A stretch of 27,299 nucleotides of DNA from a virus (IMGVR_UViG_3300009182_000263:1-27299); one strand, 5' to 3'. Shown: positions 1 to 9,802, numbered from the stretch's first letter. The notes: generated by a model not told the origin, from the sequence alone. A program made the numbers and translations.

Positions 1-313
1 CTTCTAATATCGCTTTATCAGAGTTTATTTTACTAAGACTTGCTTGATAAGTTGCATAGGCTTGAGCATCTGTAAATTTAGTTCCATCAGTTGCTGTGTA
101 TGTATTTTCTCCAACAGGAGTTACTGGTGCCTTTGATGTAATAGCAACTTTTCCAGTTGTAGGGTCTACAGTTGCTTTCTTTGTTGGAGATACTTGATTG
201 ATAAGTTTAGATGTGCTTTCAGCACCTGCAACAGCATCAAGTTGTGCTTGAGTCTTTCCAGTTGTTCCTATTTTTTCTGTATAATAACGATCATCATCTG
301 GTGTGTATGCCAT
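1..313 (-). CDS. Virion-associated hypothetical protein, N-terminal part (runs off left edge)
   Basis: Only the first 104 codons are in the window. The start is ATG at 313, preceded by GGGTAGG at the end of the upstream gene, which stops 3 nt before. The protein begins MAYTPDDDRYYTEKIG and is rich in Thr, Ala, Lys and Asp, with a low-complexity Thr/Pro/Val stretch around residues 35-70 and no Cys. I recognise no domain. It is the last visible gene of the leftward structural run, directly after the 621-residue coiled-coil protein, so a virion or virion-assembly role is inferred from position only. The frame is open to the window edge. Confidence 0.75.
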   Translation of the reverse strand, partial: MAYTPDDDRYYTEKIGTTGKTQAQLDAVAGAESTSKLINQVSPTKKATVDPTTGKVAITSKAPVTPVGENTYTATDGTKFTDAQAYATYQASLSKINSDKAILE

Positions 314-316
314 TGC

Positions 317-2182
317 CTACCCCATAAATCCGAAGTCTTTAAGGACTTGTTGTGTAGCGGATGCTACTTCTTGATTAGCTTGCTGTGTGTATTGCCAACG
401 ATTATCTTTACGTAAAGCCTTTTGATAATCGTAAAGGTTCATTTCACCTTGTGGTGTGATAGCACTACGAAGTACTGGATCATTAAGGCTAATTGAATTT
501 GGATCTTGAATTTCTAATGTAGCAGCCATAGTCTTCTTGTAAGGACTATAGATTGTTGCTAGATCAATACCATTAGCAATCATTTTCTTGACAGAATCAG
601 GCTGACCTAATGCTGCAATATCACGAATTTGTTGCTTTATATTATCAACTTTTTCACCTTGATTGATTGCTGAAATCCAACCAGATAATTTATCACCAAA
701 ATCATTGTTAAGGTCTAAACCGTTAGCAACTGCTGTTTTTTGTAAATCAGATGCAGTTGTGCCAGCAGTACCAGTTATATACTTACCCTCTTTATTAGCA
801 CCAAACTTGAGTGCTGAATCAATTTGAGATGAACCAGTATAACTATTAGCAGTAATGCCTTTGTCATAAAGAGACTTTGCTAGAGCAGAGACTTCTTCAG
901 GAGTATTGGATGCTCCAGTTTCTAAAATTTTGTCATTGATAATTGCTTCATACTCTGCAAGACCACGACCATAAGCGGTTGTCTGTTTGGCTTCAAGAAT
1001 CTTAGTAAGATCATTACCAGCTGCAGCAATCAACTTATCATAAATCTTCTTATCACTAAGACGTTTTACTAAGTCTGGTGCTTCATTAAGAATTGTATCT
1101 GCTTCAGATTTAAGTGTTTTGTTCTTATCAATTGCACTGATAATAAATTGAACTGGATCTAAACCTGTAGTAGTTCTAGTTCCATTTGCCGTGTACTGAA
1201 CCATTGTTGGATTCTTTGCTTGTGCTGCAGTAAGTGCTTTAGTAAAACTAGCAATTTCTTCTGGTGTAGCATTTCGCTTTAAACGATCTTGGAATACCTT
1301 ATTGATTTCTGATTCAGCATCTGTTGCACTATAAACTGTTGAATAAACGCCTGTTGTTCCAGGAGTGCCTATCCCGGTTTTACCTGTACCAGCAGCTCCA
1401 CCACCAAGACCAATGTCAGCAGTAGGTGCAGTAATAAAACTAAGAAGATCTGTTCCTTTAAGTGTTGCATTTGGAAGCATTGCACGATTACCGGCAACTG
1501 TACCCAAAGCCTTTTGGAAATCTAAAGACCACTTGCCATCAGTAGAACCTTTGTAAACTGAAGGAAAATTCTTCTTTAGATCAATCTGTGCTTTGGCAAG
1601 GATACTACTATTAGCAGGATCTGAAAGAAAAGTAATGATTTCATTAAGAGGTTTTTCAGGAACAGTTCCTGCGCCACTAGTACCGCCAGTAGTACCTTGA
1701 GCAATTACTGGAATTGCTACCTTTGGTGCAGGCAAAGCAGTTACCGCAACACCAGCCTTTTGTGCATCATCAAATGCTTGCTGTGCTTTTTGGTAAGCAG
1801 CAATATAGCCTTCTTGACCTTTATATCCAGCAAACTTTCCTTCTGCTTTAGCAAGTTCTTCAATAGCCTTGCTATATACAGATTGTGCTACCTTGCTTTT
1901 AGCAGCGGTAATCTTTGAAGTTTCGGCTTCTTTTTTAGCACGACTAAGTTCTAGGTTAGCAGCGTTCTTTGCCTCTTGTGCAGTCTTGTAATCTTCTACA
2001 GCTTTGTTATACAAAGGTTCTAGTTTTGCAATTGCTTCTTTATTTTTATTCTTAACTGCAAGGTTGTAGTCACGCTCAAGACCACCACGACCACCGGTAC
2101 CATTAAGAATGTCATAGGCTTTTCTTGCCTTTTCGGAGGCAACGCCAAGCTCTTTCTGGAGTTGATCTAAACTCTTAGCCAT
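317..2182 (-). CDS. Coiled-coil virion protein, hypothetical (621 aa)
   Basis: A 621-residue protein of unrecognised family. Residues 1-150 are strongly charged and Ala/Lys/Glu-rich with heptad-like spacing, so a long helical or coiled-coil region is likely. Residues about 150-190 and 265-290 are Pro/Gly/Thr-rich linkers (for example GTTGGTSGAGT and GLGGGAAGTGKTGIGTPGTTG). The rest is mixed helical with no Cys and no visible catalytic motif. ATG at 2182 follows GGAG with an 8-nt spacer, and that GGAG lies in the end of the preceding 1610-residue gene. The pairing with the giant protein suggests an internal or ejection-type virion component, which is inference. A tape measure is less likely at this length and position. 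Confidence 0.75.
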   Translation of the reverse strand: MAKSLDQLQKELGVASEKARKAYDILNGTGGRGGLERDYNLAVKNKNKEAIAKLEPLYNKAVEDYKTAQEAKNAANLELSRAKKEAETSKITAAKSKVAQSVYSKAIEELAKAEGKFAGYKGQEGYIAAYQKAQQAFDDAQKAGVAVTALPAPKVAIPVIAQGTTGGTSGAGTVPEKPLNEIITFLSDPANSSILAKAQIDLKKNFPSVYKGSTDGKWSLDFQKALGTVAGNRAMLPNATLKGTDLLSFITAPTADIGLGGGAAGTGKTGIGTPGTTGVYSTVYSATDAESEINKVFQDRLKRNATPEEIASFTKALTAAQAKNPTMVQYTANGTRTTTGLDPVQFIISAIDKNKTLKSEADTILNEAPDLVKRLSDKKIYDKLIAAAGNDLTKILEAKQTTAYGRGLAEYEAIINDKILETGASNTPEEVSALAKSLYDKGITANSYTGSSQIDSALKFGANKEGKYITGTAGTTASDLQKTAVANGLDLNNDFGDKLSGWISAINQGEKVDNIKQQIRDIAALGQPDSVKKMIANGIDLATIYSPYKKTMAATLEIQDPNSISLNDPVLRSAITPQGEMNLYDYQKALRKDNRWQYTQQANQEVASATQQVLKDFGFMG

Positions 2183-2185
2183 TGG

Positions 2186-5100
2186 TTAGTCTCCTAGTAG
2201 TCTTCCGAATAGTACGTCATATGCCGCTTGTGTGTTTTCATTGTATTTTGCAAGTTGTTTCATTTGAGCAACAGTGTCATCTTTAAGCATTTTTGCTAGT
2301 TGCTGTGAACTTCCATATTGGTCATATGCCATTTTATTGTCCTGATATGTCTGATACAACTGTGACATTTCACGAAGTCTTGCTTCTGTCTTTGGACGAA
2401 CATTAAGATTTTTTCCAAGCATTGCATTAAGTTCATCTAAAGTACGAAGACGATCAATAGCCTTCTGGCTTCCCTTTGAAAGTTCTTCTTGAACTAATGG
2501 ACGTCCTGCAAAGAACACAGATTTCCACTGGTCAAAATCTTTACGCAGTTGTGTACGTTCATAATCTGTATAAGCAGTAGACAAGGAAGCATCAAAAGAA
2601 TCCTTCTTTGTGTAATACTGGTTTAGATCCGCTGCTGTTTGAACCTCACGAAGGTAATCATCTACACGCTTGTATGTTGTAAGTCCTACGCTCTTCATAG
2701 CCTGGTAAGCATCCCAAGAGAATCCACTCTTGTGAGGGATAAGGAAGCCTGCAGCTGATGGGTATTGGTCGAACAGACCCTTATTTTGCAATACAAAGTT
2801 ACCTGACTCAGCAGCATATCTTAATGGAGCAATAGTCTTCTTTTCTGTTTCAGTAATAGTAAATGGCATTTCATTTGGATAAAGTTCTATCCACTTAGCC
2901 ATAGCAGCATTTACATCTCCTGGATACTGATTAAGTAAACCATTCCATAACTGCTTAAAGTTTGCCTTGCCATTATCAGAAATCCATTGTTCCATATCAG
3001 ATTTAAGTTGAATCTGTGGTGAAGCAGGGACAACAAAGCCAAGTACAAATCGCATTGCAAGAATACTTTGTACAGTTGTTTTAATTCTTAGACGATAAGC
3101 CTCTTGTTCACCTGGTGTTGATGGAAGAAGATTGCCGTCTTTGTCGTAATTCTTTGGCAGTCCGTGACCTGATGCTTCTAAGTAAGTAACGCTTTTACGC
3201 CAGGCGCTTGCATATTGTGAGTTACGCTCATCTGTATTCATTGATGCGTATAAACGGTTAATATGTGCCGGTAAGATTGATGACAAGAACGGTTGTCCAG
3301 TTGCATACTTACCAAGTGCATAACCTTGAATAGTATCTGCTGCGCCCTTATCAATGTTGCTTACTAGGCTAGATAGAGTCTGGATACTAAGACCGGCAAG
3401 TGGTCCAGATAATGTTGGAACCATTGAATCTGGGTTCAAAGATGGTGTAAGCATCTTTAGCTGTGAACCAAATTGTATTGGAAATGGGACCTTGAACTGA
3501 TCTCCAATACCTAAACGATCCATTGCATTTTGGACTGCGTTATATACAGGACCAATTCCTGGGTATACAAAATAGTCTTGACCTTGGTCATCCTTTTGTA
3601 CCCAACCTGAGTGAGTAATACCTTCGTATGTTAAAGCACCCTTAACAATAGCCTCTGGGTTATAGCGAACTACACGGTACATACGACGATAAAAGTCTTC
3701 AGTTGCACGATAGAAACGAGCAAAGTTACGTGATGAGAAAGCAATCTGTGTACGAATCAATGGGTTATCTACATATTGTAGAACCTGATTCATAGCGCGT
3801 TCTTCAACAATTTTAGCCAATTCAACTTTTGCACGCTCTGTTGCAATAGTAATACCGGTAGTATTGGTTGCATCGATACCCTTTGTATGGGCATCAATCC
3901 ACGCTTGCTCAAATCCATTTTCACGCATTTGCTTGCGTACTTTAATCATTTCTTCAATGACCATAGGTTGACGTGACATACGTGCGTTAGCCATACCAAG
4001 GAATGTCCAACCATTTGTCATCAATGATGACGTAATCTGACCAGCTTCTACAGCAGGAATAAGTGTTGGACCAACAATTGCGTGTGGAATATCATTTGGG
4101 TTAGTTGGAAGATCATCAATAGATAAACGTCCACTTACTTGATAGTTACCATATTTGTCGCTAACGCGAACCTTATTAAGAAGTTCTTGGTTAATCTCAC
4201 CGTCACGCTTAACAAAGTGACTCTTAGAACGTTGAAACGCTAAGCGAATAATACCTTCTGAATCCATATCGTTTTGCAAACGAGCATCTTTTAAGAACTG
4301 CTTGCCATCTTTAGTATCAAGCCAAACGCGCATATTTTTAAGCGCCTTTGTTTCATCATCTAAATTAGCAATAGCAATCTTGCCTAGATCATCATTAGAG
4401 TAACGACCAATTTGCATAAGCCAAGAGTACATAGATGCTTCATCTTGTGGATTAAGAGCCTGTGGCTTGAACCCACGCTCACCTGGCTTCTTAACAAAGT
4501 TATCTTTAGAAGGTGCAATTTCTAATGCGTGTACACGCACACCCATTTGACGGGATAGATTAGTTGCACGAGTAATGTAATCATTACCGGTAACGTAGTT
4601 AAGTCCACCTTCAGATGCTACTGATAAGGCATTTTCAATGTCGCCAAATTGAAGTTGTTCTGTTAACAAATCAATTTCTTCTTTATTCATTGCGCCTTTG
4701 CCCATAGACTCACGGAAGCGATTGATGCGTCCTTCAGTTAAAGCACGAGCAAAGATCTGGCGTGATTGCTCTGTAATGCCACCTTGTAATTCTTTACTAA
4801 GGGTAGCAATTTCTGCTTGGTGCACAGCAATATCTGGATGACCTTTAGGTAATTCTTTAATTAGTTTGTTGATATTAGCAATCTCTGCTTTACCTGTTTC
4901 AAACTTAGTTTGAAGCTGTGTAAGTTCTCCTGTATACTTATCAACATCTTTCTTATTGACAAGACGCATTACAAGACCTAGTGGATTATCTGCCCAATTA
5001 GTATTGCCTTCTACCTTTTTAACTGCTTGAAGGTATGTGTTAATACGGGTTGAAAGTACGCGGCTCTTAGCCAATCCCCAAGGAGATTCACCAATTGCAA

Positions 5101-7018
5101 GGCTAACCATAAGATCTTCGCCTGCGTTACGAAGAGCATAACGAGGGCCAGCTAAAGTAAAGAATGACCAAGCACTAGTCATCTTGCTTGCAAGATCGCT
5201 ATTGGCCACACCGATCATCTTCTGGAATAGACCATTACGTGATGCTGCACGGTCAATATCTGTAAGAGTTGGTGCTGCTACGAAGTTAGAAAAGTCAGAT
5301 GGCAATGCACCCTTATCACGGAAAGCATCATCTAATCCAAAGATTGCATTAGTCTTACCAGTAAGTTGACGAACAATTTGCTGCCCTGGAAGAGTTGTGT
5401 TCATCCCACGGATCTCAGAAATGGTCTTCCAAAGTCCGTAGTAAACGTCCTTCTTTTTACCTACTTCTTCAATGCTATCAAATGCTTGTGCAAGCAACTT
5501 TGATTCACGTGTTGGTAAAACCATTACAGCTAGGCTATAAATTTTTTGTGAGGCATCTGGCGCTGTTACATCAAAGACATCGTCTTTGAACATAGGAGCA
5601 CGTGAAAATGCTGCCTTGGCACGATCAATACGGTACTGAACATAGTCAGTTGAAAACCGTGCAATTTTCTTAGAAGGTGTTAGTGCAGTAACTTTATCAA
5701 TAATAGCCTTTTGATTATTGATAATAGTTTCAGCAATACCATCTGAAGTTGATGCTCCACCAAACCACATATCATCTACAAGTTTTGGACCTACTGCATC
5801 TAGGCTAAATACTTTACGACCAGTAGTGACCGCTGCGATACGAGCCTGACGAAGTGGGTCCATACGAGGAATGATTACTCGCTGACGTCCTAGTTCACCT
5901 TTAAGCATTTCATCTAGTTGCTTAGTATTTTCAAAGAAAGCCTGTGCTGTTTTAGCATCCTGAATAGGAACTTTAGGAGTAAGAAAAGATTTGATAACTG
6001 AATCGCCAAATTCAGGAGCAAGTGTTGTTAAATCTCGTTTAGCAATAAGTGCTGCCTCTGGGCTTTTAGATGCTACAGCTTTTGAATAATTATTTAATGC
6101 TGCACCATATTGGTCCCAAAATGTAATTACCTGTGGGTTAGCAAATACTTCAGTAACTTTGTTGCCACCTACCACAACATCTAACGCATATTTGCTTACA
6201 TCATAAGCACGCTTTGCTTTACCAGCAATAAGTAGTGGATCTGCAAGAACACGATATGCCGCATCAACTGCGCCAGAAACTGCCTTATAGAAAAGACCAG
6301 ATCCTTCTAATTCTGCTGGAGTTACAAGATTTGCAACTTGACGTCCTGGAGAATACTTAGCAGCATTGACCGCATCAAGTGTATCTTGAAAGTTAGCACG
6401 AGCTGCTTTAATGTCTTCTGGGTTAATCCCCGGAATAACTTTATTAGTAGGATCTGCCAGCATCAGATACTTCTTTTGCTCTGGTGTAGCAGTTGCTAAA
6501 ATCTTTGCAGGATCTTCTTGAGCAGCAAGACGCTGAGCAATATCTACTGCGTCATTTCCCCATTTAACCTTTGCATCAATGATGCGTGTAGGGCTAAAGA
6601 CTTTATCGCCTTTGTCATTTGCAATAGTCCAGGCTGTTGAAAGGTCTACGCCTTGATCTGCTGCAATAGCACCAGTGCGATATGCACGAGTCATTACATC
6701 TGATACGTTACCAAGACCAGCAAGAACGTGACCACCGGCATAACCAATAGCATTGCCAAGAAGACCGCCTGTATAGTGCCAAGCAGTACCCAACCAACCA
6801 CGTTGTGGTTTAATTGCTGGATCTTCGTTACCAAAATTCTTTTGTAAATTTTGTTGTTGTTCAGGAGTTAACTGGTTGTACTTAGCATTTGCTACACCAG
6901 ATGGAAGATTAGAAAGTTCTTTATGAACTGTAAGAGACTTATTAAAAGCATCTAATTTTCTTTGATCTTCTGGCGATAACCCTGCTGCGAAAGCTGCTGC
7001 TTTTAGGCTATCAGACAT
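2186..7018 (-). CDS. Giant internal/ejection-type virion protein (1610 aa)
   Basis: The largest gene in the window. The N-terminus (residues 1-70) is hydrophilic, followed by a Gly/Ala-rich hydrophobic stretch (about 75-110, GGLLGNAIGYAGGHVLAGLG) that could contact membrane. A central coiled-coil-like part around residues 700-760 is rich in Lys, Glu and Gln. A second hydrophobic patch lies near MRFVLGFVVPASP. The C-terminal 200 residues are charged and helical. No polymerase, lysozyme or protease motif is evident. It starts at ATG 7018 with a TGATG overlap and AAGG upstream. Giant proteins in the head/connector neighbourhood are typical of podoviral internal virion proteins, but this assignment rests on size, position and composition. 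A tail-associated scaffold is the alternative. Confidence 0.7.
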   Translation of the reverse strand: MSDSLKAAAFAAGLSPEDQRKLDAFNKSLTVHKELSNLPSGVANAKYNQLTPEQQQNLQKNFGNEDPAIKPQRGWLGTAWHYTGGLLGNAIGYAGGHVLAGLGNVSDVMTRAYRTGAIAADQGVDLSTAWTIANDKGDKVFSPTRIIDAKVKWGNDAVDIAQRLAAQEDPAKILATATPEQKKYLMLADPTNKVIPGINPEDIKAARANFQDTLDAVNAAKYSPGRQVANLVTPAELEGSGLFYKAVSGAVDAAYRVLADPLLIAGKAKRAYDVSKYALDVVVGGNKVTEVFANPQVITFWDQYGAALNNYSKAVASKSPEAALIAKRDLTTLAPEFGDSVIKSFLTPKVPIQDAKTAQAFFENTKQLDEMLKGELGRQRVIIPRMDPLRQARIAAVTTGRKVFSLDAVGPKLVDDMWFGGASTSDGIAETIINNQKAIIDKVTALTPSKKIARFSTDYVQYRIDRAKAAFSRAPMFKDDVFDVTAPDASQKIYSLAVMVLPTRESKLLAQAFDSIEEVGKKKDVYYGLWKTISEIRGMNTTLPGQQIVRQLTGKTNAIFGLDDAFRDKGALPSDFSNFVAAPTLTDIDRAASRNGLFQKMIGVANSDLASKMTSAWSFFTLAGPRYALRNAGEDLMVSLAIGESPWGLAKSRVLSTRINTYLQAVKKVEGNTNWADNPLGLVMRLVNKKDVDKYTGELTQLQTKFETGKAEIANINKLIKELPKGHPDIAVHQAEIATLSKELQGGITEQSRQIFARALTEGRINRFRESMGKGAMNKEEIDLLTEQLQFGDIENALSVASEGGLNYVTGNDYITRATNLSRQMGVRVHALEIAPSKDNFVKKPGERGFKPQALNPQDEASMYSWLMQIGRYSNDDLGKIAIANLDDETKALKNMRVWLDTKDGKQFLKDARLQNDMDSEGIIRLAFQRSKSHFVKRDGEINQELLNKVRVSDKYGNYQVSGRLSIDDLPTNPNDIPHAIVGPTLIPAVEAGQITSSLMTNGWTFLGMANARMSRQPMVIEEMIKVRKQMRENGFEQAWIDAHTKGIDATNTTGITIATERAKVELAKIVEERAMNQVLQYVDNPLIRTQIAFSSRNFARFYRATEDFYRRMYRVVRYNPEAIVKGALTYEGITHSGWVQKDDQGQDYFVYPGIGPVYNAVQNAMDRLGIGDQFKVPFPIQFGSQLKMLTPSLNPDSMVPTLSGPLAGLSIQTLSSLVSNIDKGAADTIQGYALGKYATGQPFLSSILPAHINRLYASMNTDERNSQYASAWRKSVTYLEASGHGLPKNYDKDGNLLPSTPGEQEAYRLRIKTTVQSILAMRFVLGFVVPASPQIQLKSDMEQWISDNGKANFKQLWNGLLNQYPGDVNAAMAKWIELYPNEMPFTITETEKKTIAPLRYAAESGNFVLQNKGLFDQYPSAAGFLIPHKSGFSWDAYQAMKSVGLTTYKRVDDYLREVQTAADLNQYYTKKDSFDASLSTAYTDYERTQLRKDFDQWKSVFFAGRPLVQEELSKGSQKAIDRLRTLDELNAMLGKNLNVRPKTEARLREMSQLYQTYQDNKMAYDQYGSSQQLAKMLKDDTVAQMKQLAKYNENTQAAYDVLFGRLLGD

Positions 7019-7437
7019 CAGTTACCTTTCGCTAAGGCATCCTGATACAAGACAGCAATTTCACCTGTTGTGTCGTAAGGAAGCATCTTTGCTAAAGTAT
7101 CTGAAATTTTTTCTGATGACTTAGCCATTGACAATACATTAGAACCAGCACCTGGTCCTATATCTACACCGTGTGTTACTGGTTCTCCTGGGCGTTGTGA
7201 TGGATCAAATAATCCAACACCTGTTGGAGCTGCTGCCCCACCGCCTGTTGGGACTGTTGGTGCCTGTGAAAGCATTGGTGACTTAGGTGCTGTTGAAAGA
7301 GGCGCACCTGACTTATCTGCATTGTATGCAGTTGCATCACCATAAGATTGTGACTGGTATGAAAGATCAGTACGCTTCGAAAATGAGCCAGGACCTGATA
7401 CACCCTGCATTGGGTTAGTGCGATCTTCAATCGCCAT
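7018..7437 (-). CDS. Gly/Pro/Ser-rich structural-region protein, hypothetical (139 aa)
   Basis: A small protein with a disordered-looking first two thirds: Ser, Gly, Pro, Thr and Ala dominate residues 10-100, including PTVPTGGGAAAPTGVG. A short helical C-terminus follows (about 103-137, KSSEKISDTLAKMLPYDTTG). No Cys or known motif. ATG at 7437 has a strong GGAGG six bases upstream and overlaps the preceding gene by 11 nt. Its stop overlaps the start of the giant virion gene as TGATG, so it is translationally coupled. It could be a small virion or scaffolding accessory. The function is unknown. Confidence 0.7.
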   Translation of the reverse strand: MAIEDRTNPMQGVSGPGSFSKRTDLSYQSQSYGDATAYNADKSGAPLSTAPKSPMLSQAPTVPTGGGAAAPTGVGLFDPSQRPGEPVTHGVDIGPGAGSNVLSMAKSSEKISDTLAKMLPYDTTGEIAVLYQDALAKGN

Positions 7438-7648
7438 TTGTATCCTCCTGAATAGTTTCTAAATCTTGTGCGAAGTCATCCCAAATTTTATTAACTTTGG
7501 TTTCGCGGTTTGAGTGGTAAATTGATAATTCCATTAAAGACTCTGCAAGGTTTGTAATCACTTGACAGATATTGTAAATAAACTCTGTAAATATAACTAA
7601 CGCATCAGTAGGACGTACTGGACGTGGCACTTCATTATTGTTATTCAC
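7427..7648 (-). CDS. Small acidic helical protein, hypothetical (73 aa)
   Basis: Starts at GTG 7648 with AGGAG eight bases upstream. The protein has an Asn-rich start (MNNNNEVPRP), then an amphipathic or hydrophobic helix (ALVIFTEFIYNICQVITNLAESLMELSI) and an acidic tail ending QEDTNGD. The hydrophobic stretch is broken by charged residues, so a stable transmembrane segment is doubtful. It sits between the portal-proximal basic mini-protein and the Gly/Pro-rich protein in the structural run and overlaps the next gene by 11 nt. Unrecognised. A head-completion or chaperone role would be a guess. Confidence 0.65.
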   Translation of the reverse strand: MNNNNEVPRPVRPTDALVIFTEFIYNICQVITNLAESLMELSIYHSNRETKVNKIWDDFAQDLETIQEDTNGD

Positions 7649-7670
7649 GCCCAGTACTCCTGACTAATAA

Positions 7671-7817
7671 TTACTTACCCTTCTTAACCATCTTGCCTGG
7701 CTTTGCAGCTCCAGCAAAAGGCATCTTAACATCGCCACCTTTTACCTTGGCTCCTGCTCCTGCTGCGCCGTGGATAGGCTTTGACATAGGTGCTGGTGCT
7801 TGTGATCCTTTATTCAT
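7671..7817 (-). CDS. Small basic Ala/Gly/Lys-rich protein directly after the portal (48 aa)
   Basis: A 48-residue gene with an excellent ribosome-binding site (GGAGGTG four bases before ATG 7817). The product begins MNKGSQAPAPMSKPIHGAAG and ends KPGKMVKKGK. It has many Lys residues and almost no acidic ones, so it is strongly basic, and it is probably disordered. It lies between the portal gene (stop at 7836) and the 73-residue gene. Basic mini-proteins in this position may bind DNA or act in the head, but no family is recognised. The strong Shine-Dalgarno and exact fit in the operon make the gene itself credible. Confidence 0.7.
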   Translation of the reverse strand: MNKGSQAPAPMSKPIHGAAGAGAKVKGGDVKMPFAGAAKPGKMVKKGK

Positions 7818-7835
7818 ATTTCACCTCCCTAGAAG

Positions 7836-9596
7836 TTATGCTGCGCCGCCGATTGATGCGAGCAATGATGCAATATCTGGCTTACCTTGAGGTGCGCCTT
7901 GTGGACCGCCAGCAGCAGGGGCTGCACCGCCAGGTTGTTCCATACTTGGCTGCAAGGCAGAGGCGGGAGCCATACCTGCTACTGGGGCTTGAGGTTGCAT
8001 CGCTGCAGCCTCTGGCTGTGGCTCTGGCGCAAACGCCTTCTCCACAACATTTTCTATTGTCAATCCCTTTTGACGTCCCTTAATCATTTCTGCAAATGAT
8101 CCTAGGATTTTAGAAGGGTCTTGTCCTTGTGCAATCATCTGTGGGATTGCTAAAGCAGTCTGTCCGATAGCTGCACGAAGAGCATCGCGCATCTCTTCGA
8201 TGTCAACCTTCTGCTCTTCCTGAGTTACGTTAATCTCAATAGGAAGTTCACGACGAACATAGTCGCGTGAAATAAGTTTATCGCTACGCATCTGTAGCAA
8301 AGCTACTGTTGCGTTGTTTGGATTCATACCAGACATAATTCCGTAGCGAACATCTACAGTGTAATCACCATTGATTGCCTTGGAAGGAATGTATTTCATT
8401 GTGTAAGGTGTGCCGTCATCGACGCCACGGATTTCCTTGATGCGATTACCAAAGATCTTTTCATCAGTCTTAAAGCACAGTGCAATCAATTCAACAAACA
8501 TATGTGCAAACTGTGCTTGTGCTGCCTTGATCTGTGTATCAAAACCAGCCTGTAATGCTTGTACACCACGGCCTGTAACGATAGATGCGTCTGTGTTACC
8601 GCCACGAGTTTCAGGATAACGAGCACCGGTACGTAGTTCACGCTCAAGGACCCCAGATTCTGCAAAGATTCCAGGTGGTAGATCTAGTGGAACACGACGG
8701 ATGTTCTGTGGCTGGGATGAACGCATAATAGAATCTGGTCCAAGGGCCAGTTCTTGTACATCCTGTGGAATAGCAATAGGTGCTTGAATAGATTTTTCAG
8801 CAGCCTGAACCTGAAGTACTGCAAAGCGTGCACGAGCAAGTTGTACACCGAGCACATCATCATACTGACCACGTGCTTCACCATCGATAGATGGGCGCAT
8901 TGCAACGCGAACCATACATTCACCGATTGGGTTTGGCGTATTAGATAGAACTAAGTTCTTACGCTCTGGTAGATAGATCATATCTTGGTCTTTGTCGTGG
9001 TAGCGAACTAAAGATAGATATGGAGAACCTGGTGTGTATTGGTTTCTACCTACGATGTCTTCGTAGAACTCTGGGTACATAGATGCCAATGTCTGTGCAT
9101 CCATACCAACGATCTGTGTTAGAGATAAGCAACGACCAAAGCGGTCAATCTCTGGGTATGAACCAAATGGGTTAAGCATTTTCATAATTGGGTTGTTATT
9201 CTCGTAATCGAGTTCAACGCGACCAATCAACATACCGTAAGTGTTGTACCAATCTGCACCTACGTACATTTGTGTACCTAGTTCAGATCGATCTACATAG
9301 TAGTTTGCAATACGTGTACGAGTATCTGCAGCTTTACGAGCAGAATCAGATACCATATTAGAAGCGGTACAGTTAAAAGATGGAAGTGGTGCCATTGATT
9401 CAGCAAGGTCGCGAGCAGAGACGTCGATGATATTTGCGACGAGAGGCTTTGGATATTCCTCTGAGAACATAGCAGGGTAAACCTTGCTGATGTCTCCCTG
9501 ACGCACTGAAAGGACATCACGCATACGACCATCACGCGCTGCGTACTTGGTCTGTAAACGAGATACCTTAGCGGTGACCTCTTTAATTGTTAGCAC
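7836..9596 (-). CDS. Phage portal protein (586 aa)
   Basis: The portal forms the dodecameric head vertex ring through which DNA is packaged and ejected. The protein has the usual size and layout of tailed-phage portals: N-terminal helical segment, mixed central core (residues about 90-330), the long helical stretch around GRGVQALQAGFDTQIKAAQAQFAHMF (about 345-370), then a helical stem and a C-terminal tail. The last ~70 residues are Pro/Ala/Gln/Gly-rich and probably disordered. Start GTG 9596 follows AAGGA with a six-base spacer. Position one gene after the terminase supports the call. Assigned from length, fold-like pattern and context; no sequence search was possible. Confidence 0.8.
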   Translation of the reverse strand: MLTIKEVTAKVSRLQTKYAARDGRMRDVLSVRQGDISKVYPAMFSEEYPKPLVANIIDVSARDLAESMAPLPSFNCTASNMVSDSARKAADTRTRIANYYVDRSELGTQMYVGADWYNTYGMLIGRVELDYENNNPIMKMLNPFGSYPEIDRFGRCLSLTQIVGMDAQTLASMYPEFYEDIVGRNQYTPGSPYLSLVRYHDKDQDMIYLPERKNLVLSNTPNPIGECMVRVAMRPSIDGEARGQYDDVLGVQLARARFAVLQVQAAEKSIQAPIAIPQDVQELALGPDSIMRSSQPQNIRRVPLDLPPGIFAESGVLERELRTGARYPETRGGNTDASIVTGRGVQALQAGFDTQIKAAQAQFAHMFVELIALCFKTDEKIFGNRIKEIRGVDDGTPYTMKYIPSKAINGDYTVDVRYGIMSGMNPNNATVALLQMRSDKLISRDYVRRELPIEINVTQEEQKVDIEEMRDALRAAIGQTALAIPQMIAQGQDPSKILGSFAEMIKGRQKGLTIENVVEKAFAPEPQPEAAAMQPQAPVAGMAPASALQPSMEQPGGAAPAAGGPQGAPQGKPDIASLLASIGGAA

Positions 9597-9609
9597 TAGT
9601 AATCCTTAA

Positions 9610-9789
9610 TTAGTAAGTTAAGCCAGCGACCTTAGTTGGCCATTCGACCTTGTCTGTTGCAAGAGCCTGCGCTTTACCAGCTGCATACTTGCGATCTACT
9701 TCTGGGTTCATCTGTGGTGTCTTTACAGCACCCTTATCGATGTAATCTTCTTCTACAGCTTCTACCTTGTAGCTTGGATCTATTGCCAT
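9610..9789 (-). CDS. Small hypothetical protein between terminase and portal (59 aa)
   Basis: The start chosen is ATG 9789, with GGAG seven bases upstream in the short gap after the terminase stop. An upstream in-frame ATG inside the terminase gene has no ribosome-binding site. The product, beginning MAIDPSYKVEAVEEDYIDKG and ending WPTKVAGLTY, is acidic in its first third and more mixed later, without Cys. It is not a recognisable small terminase, since it has no helix-turn-helix. It may be a small head accessory protein. Function unknown. Confidence 0.7.
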   Translation of the reverse strand: MAIDPSYKVEAVEEDYIDKGAVKTPQMNPEVDRKYAAGKAQALATDKVEWPTKVAGLTY

Positions 9790-9802
9790 TGTTGTTCTCC
9801 TA

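Noticed and set aside
1365-1556. Open frame on the plus strand inside the 621-residue gene
   Set aside because: It lies antisense in a long well-supported coding frame, is Pro/Ala-rich as a reflection of the opposite strand, and has no ribosome-binding site.
2186-7018. Virion RNA polymerase of N4 type
   Set aside because: Large size is suggestive but none of the polymerase motifs could be found in the translation.
7176-7430. Minus-strand frame in another phase over the Gly/Pro-rich gene
   Set aside because: Gln/His/Leu-rich composition typical of a shifted frame; the 7018-7437 gene has a strong Shine-Dalgarno and coupled ends.
7624-8099. Several plus-strand frames opposite the portal C-terminus
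   Set aside because: They mirror the Ala/Pro/Gln-rich portal tail, overlap each other and lack start signals.
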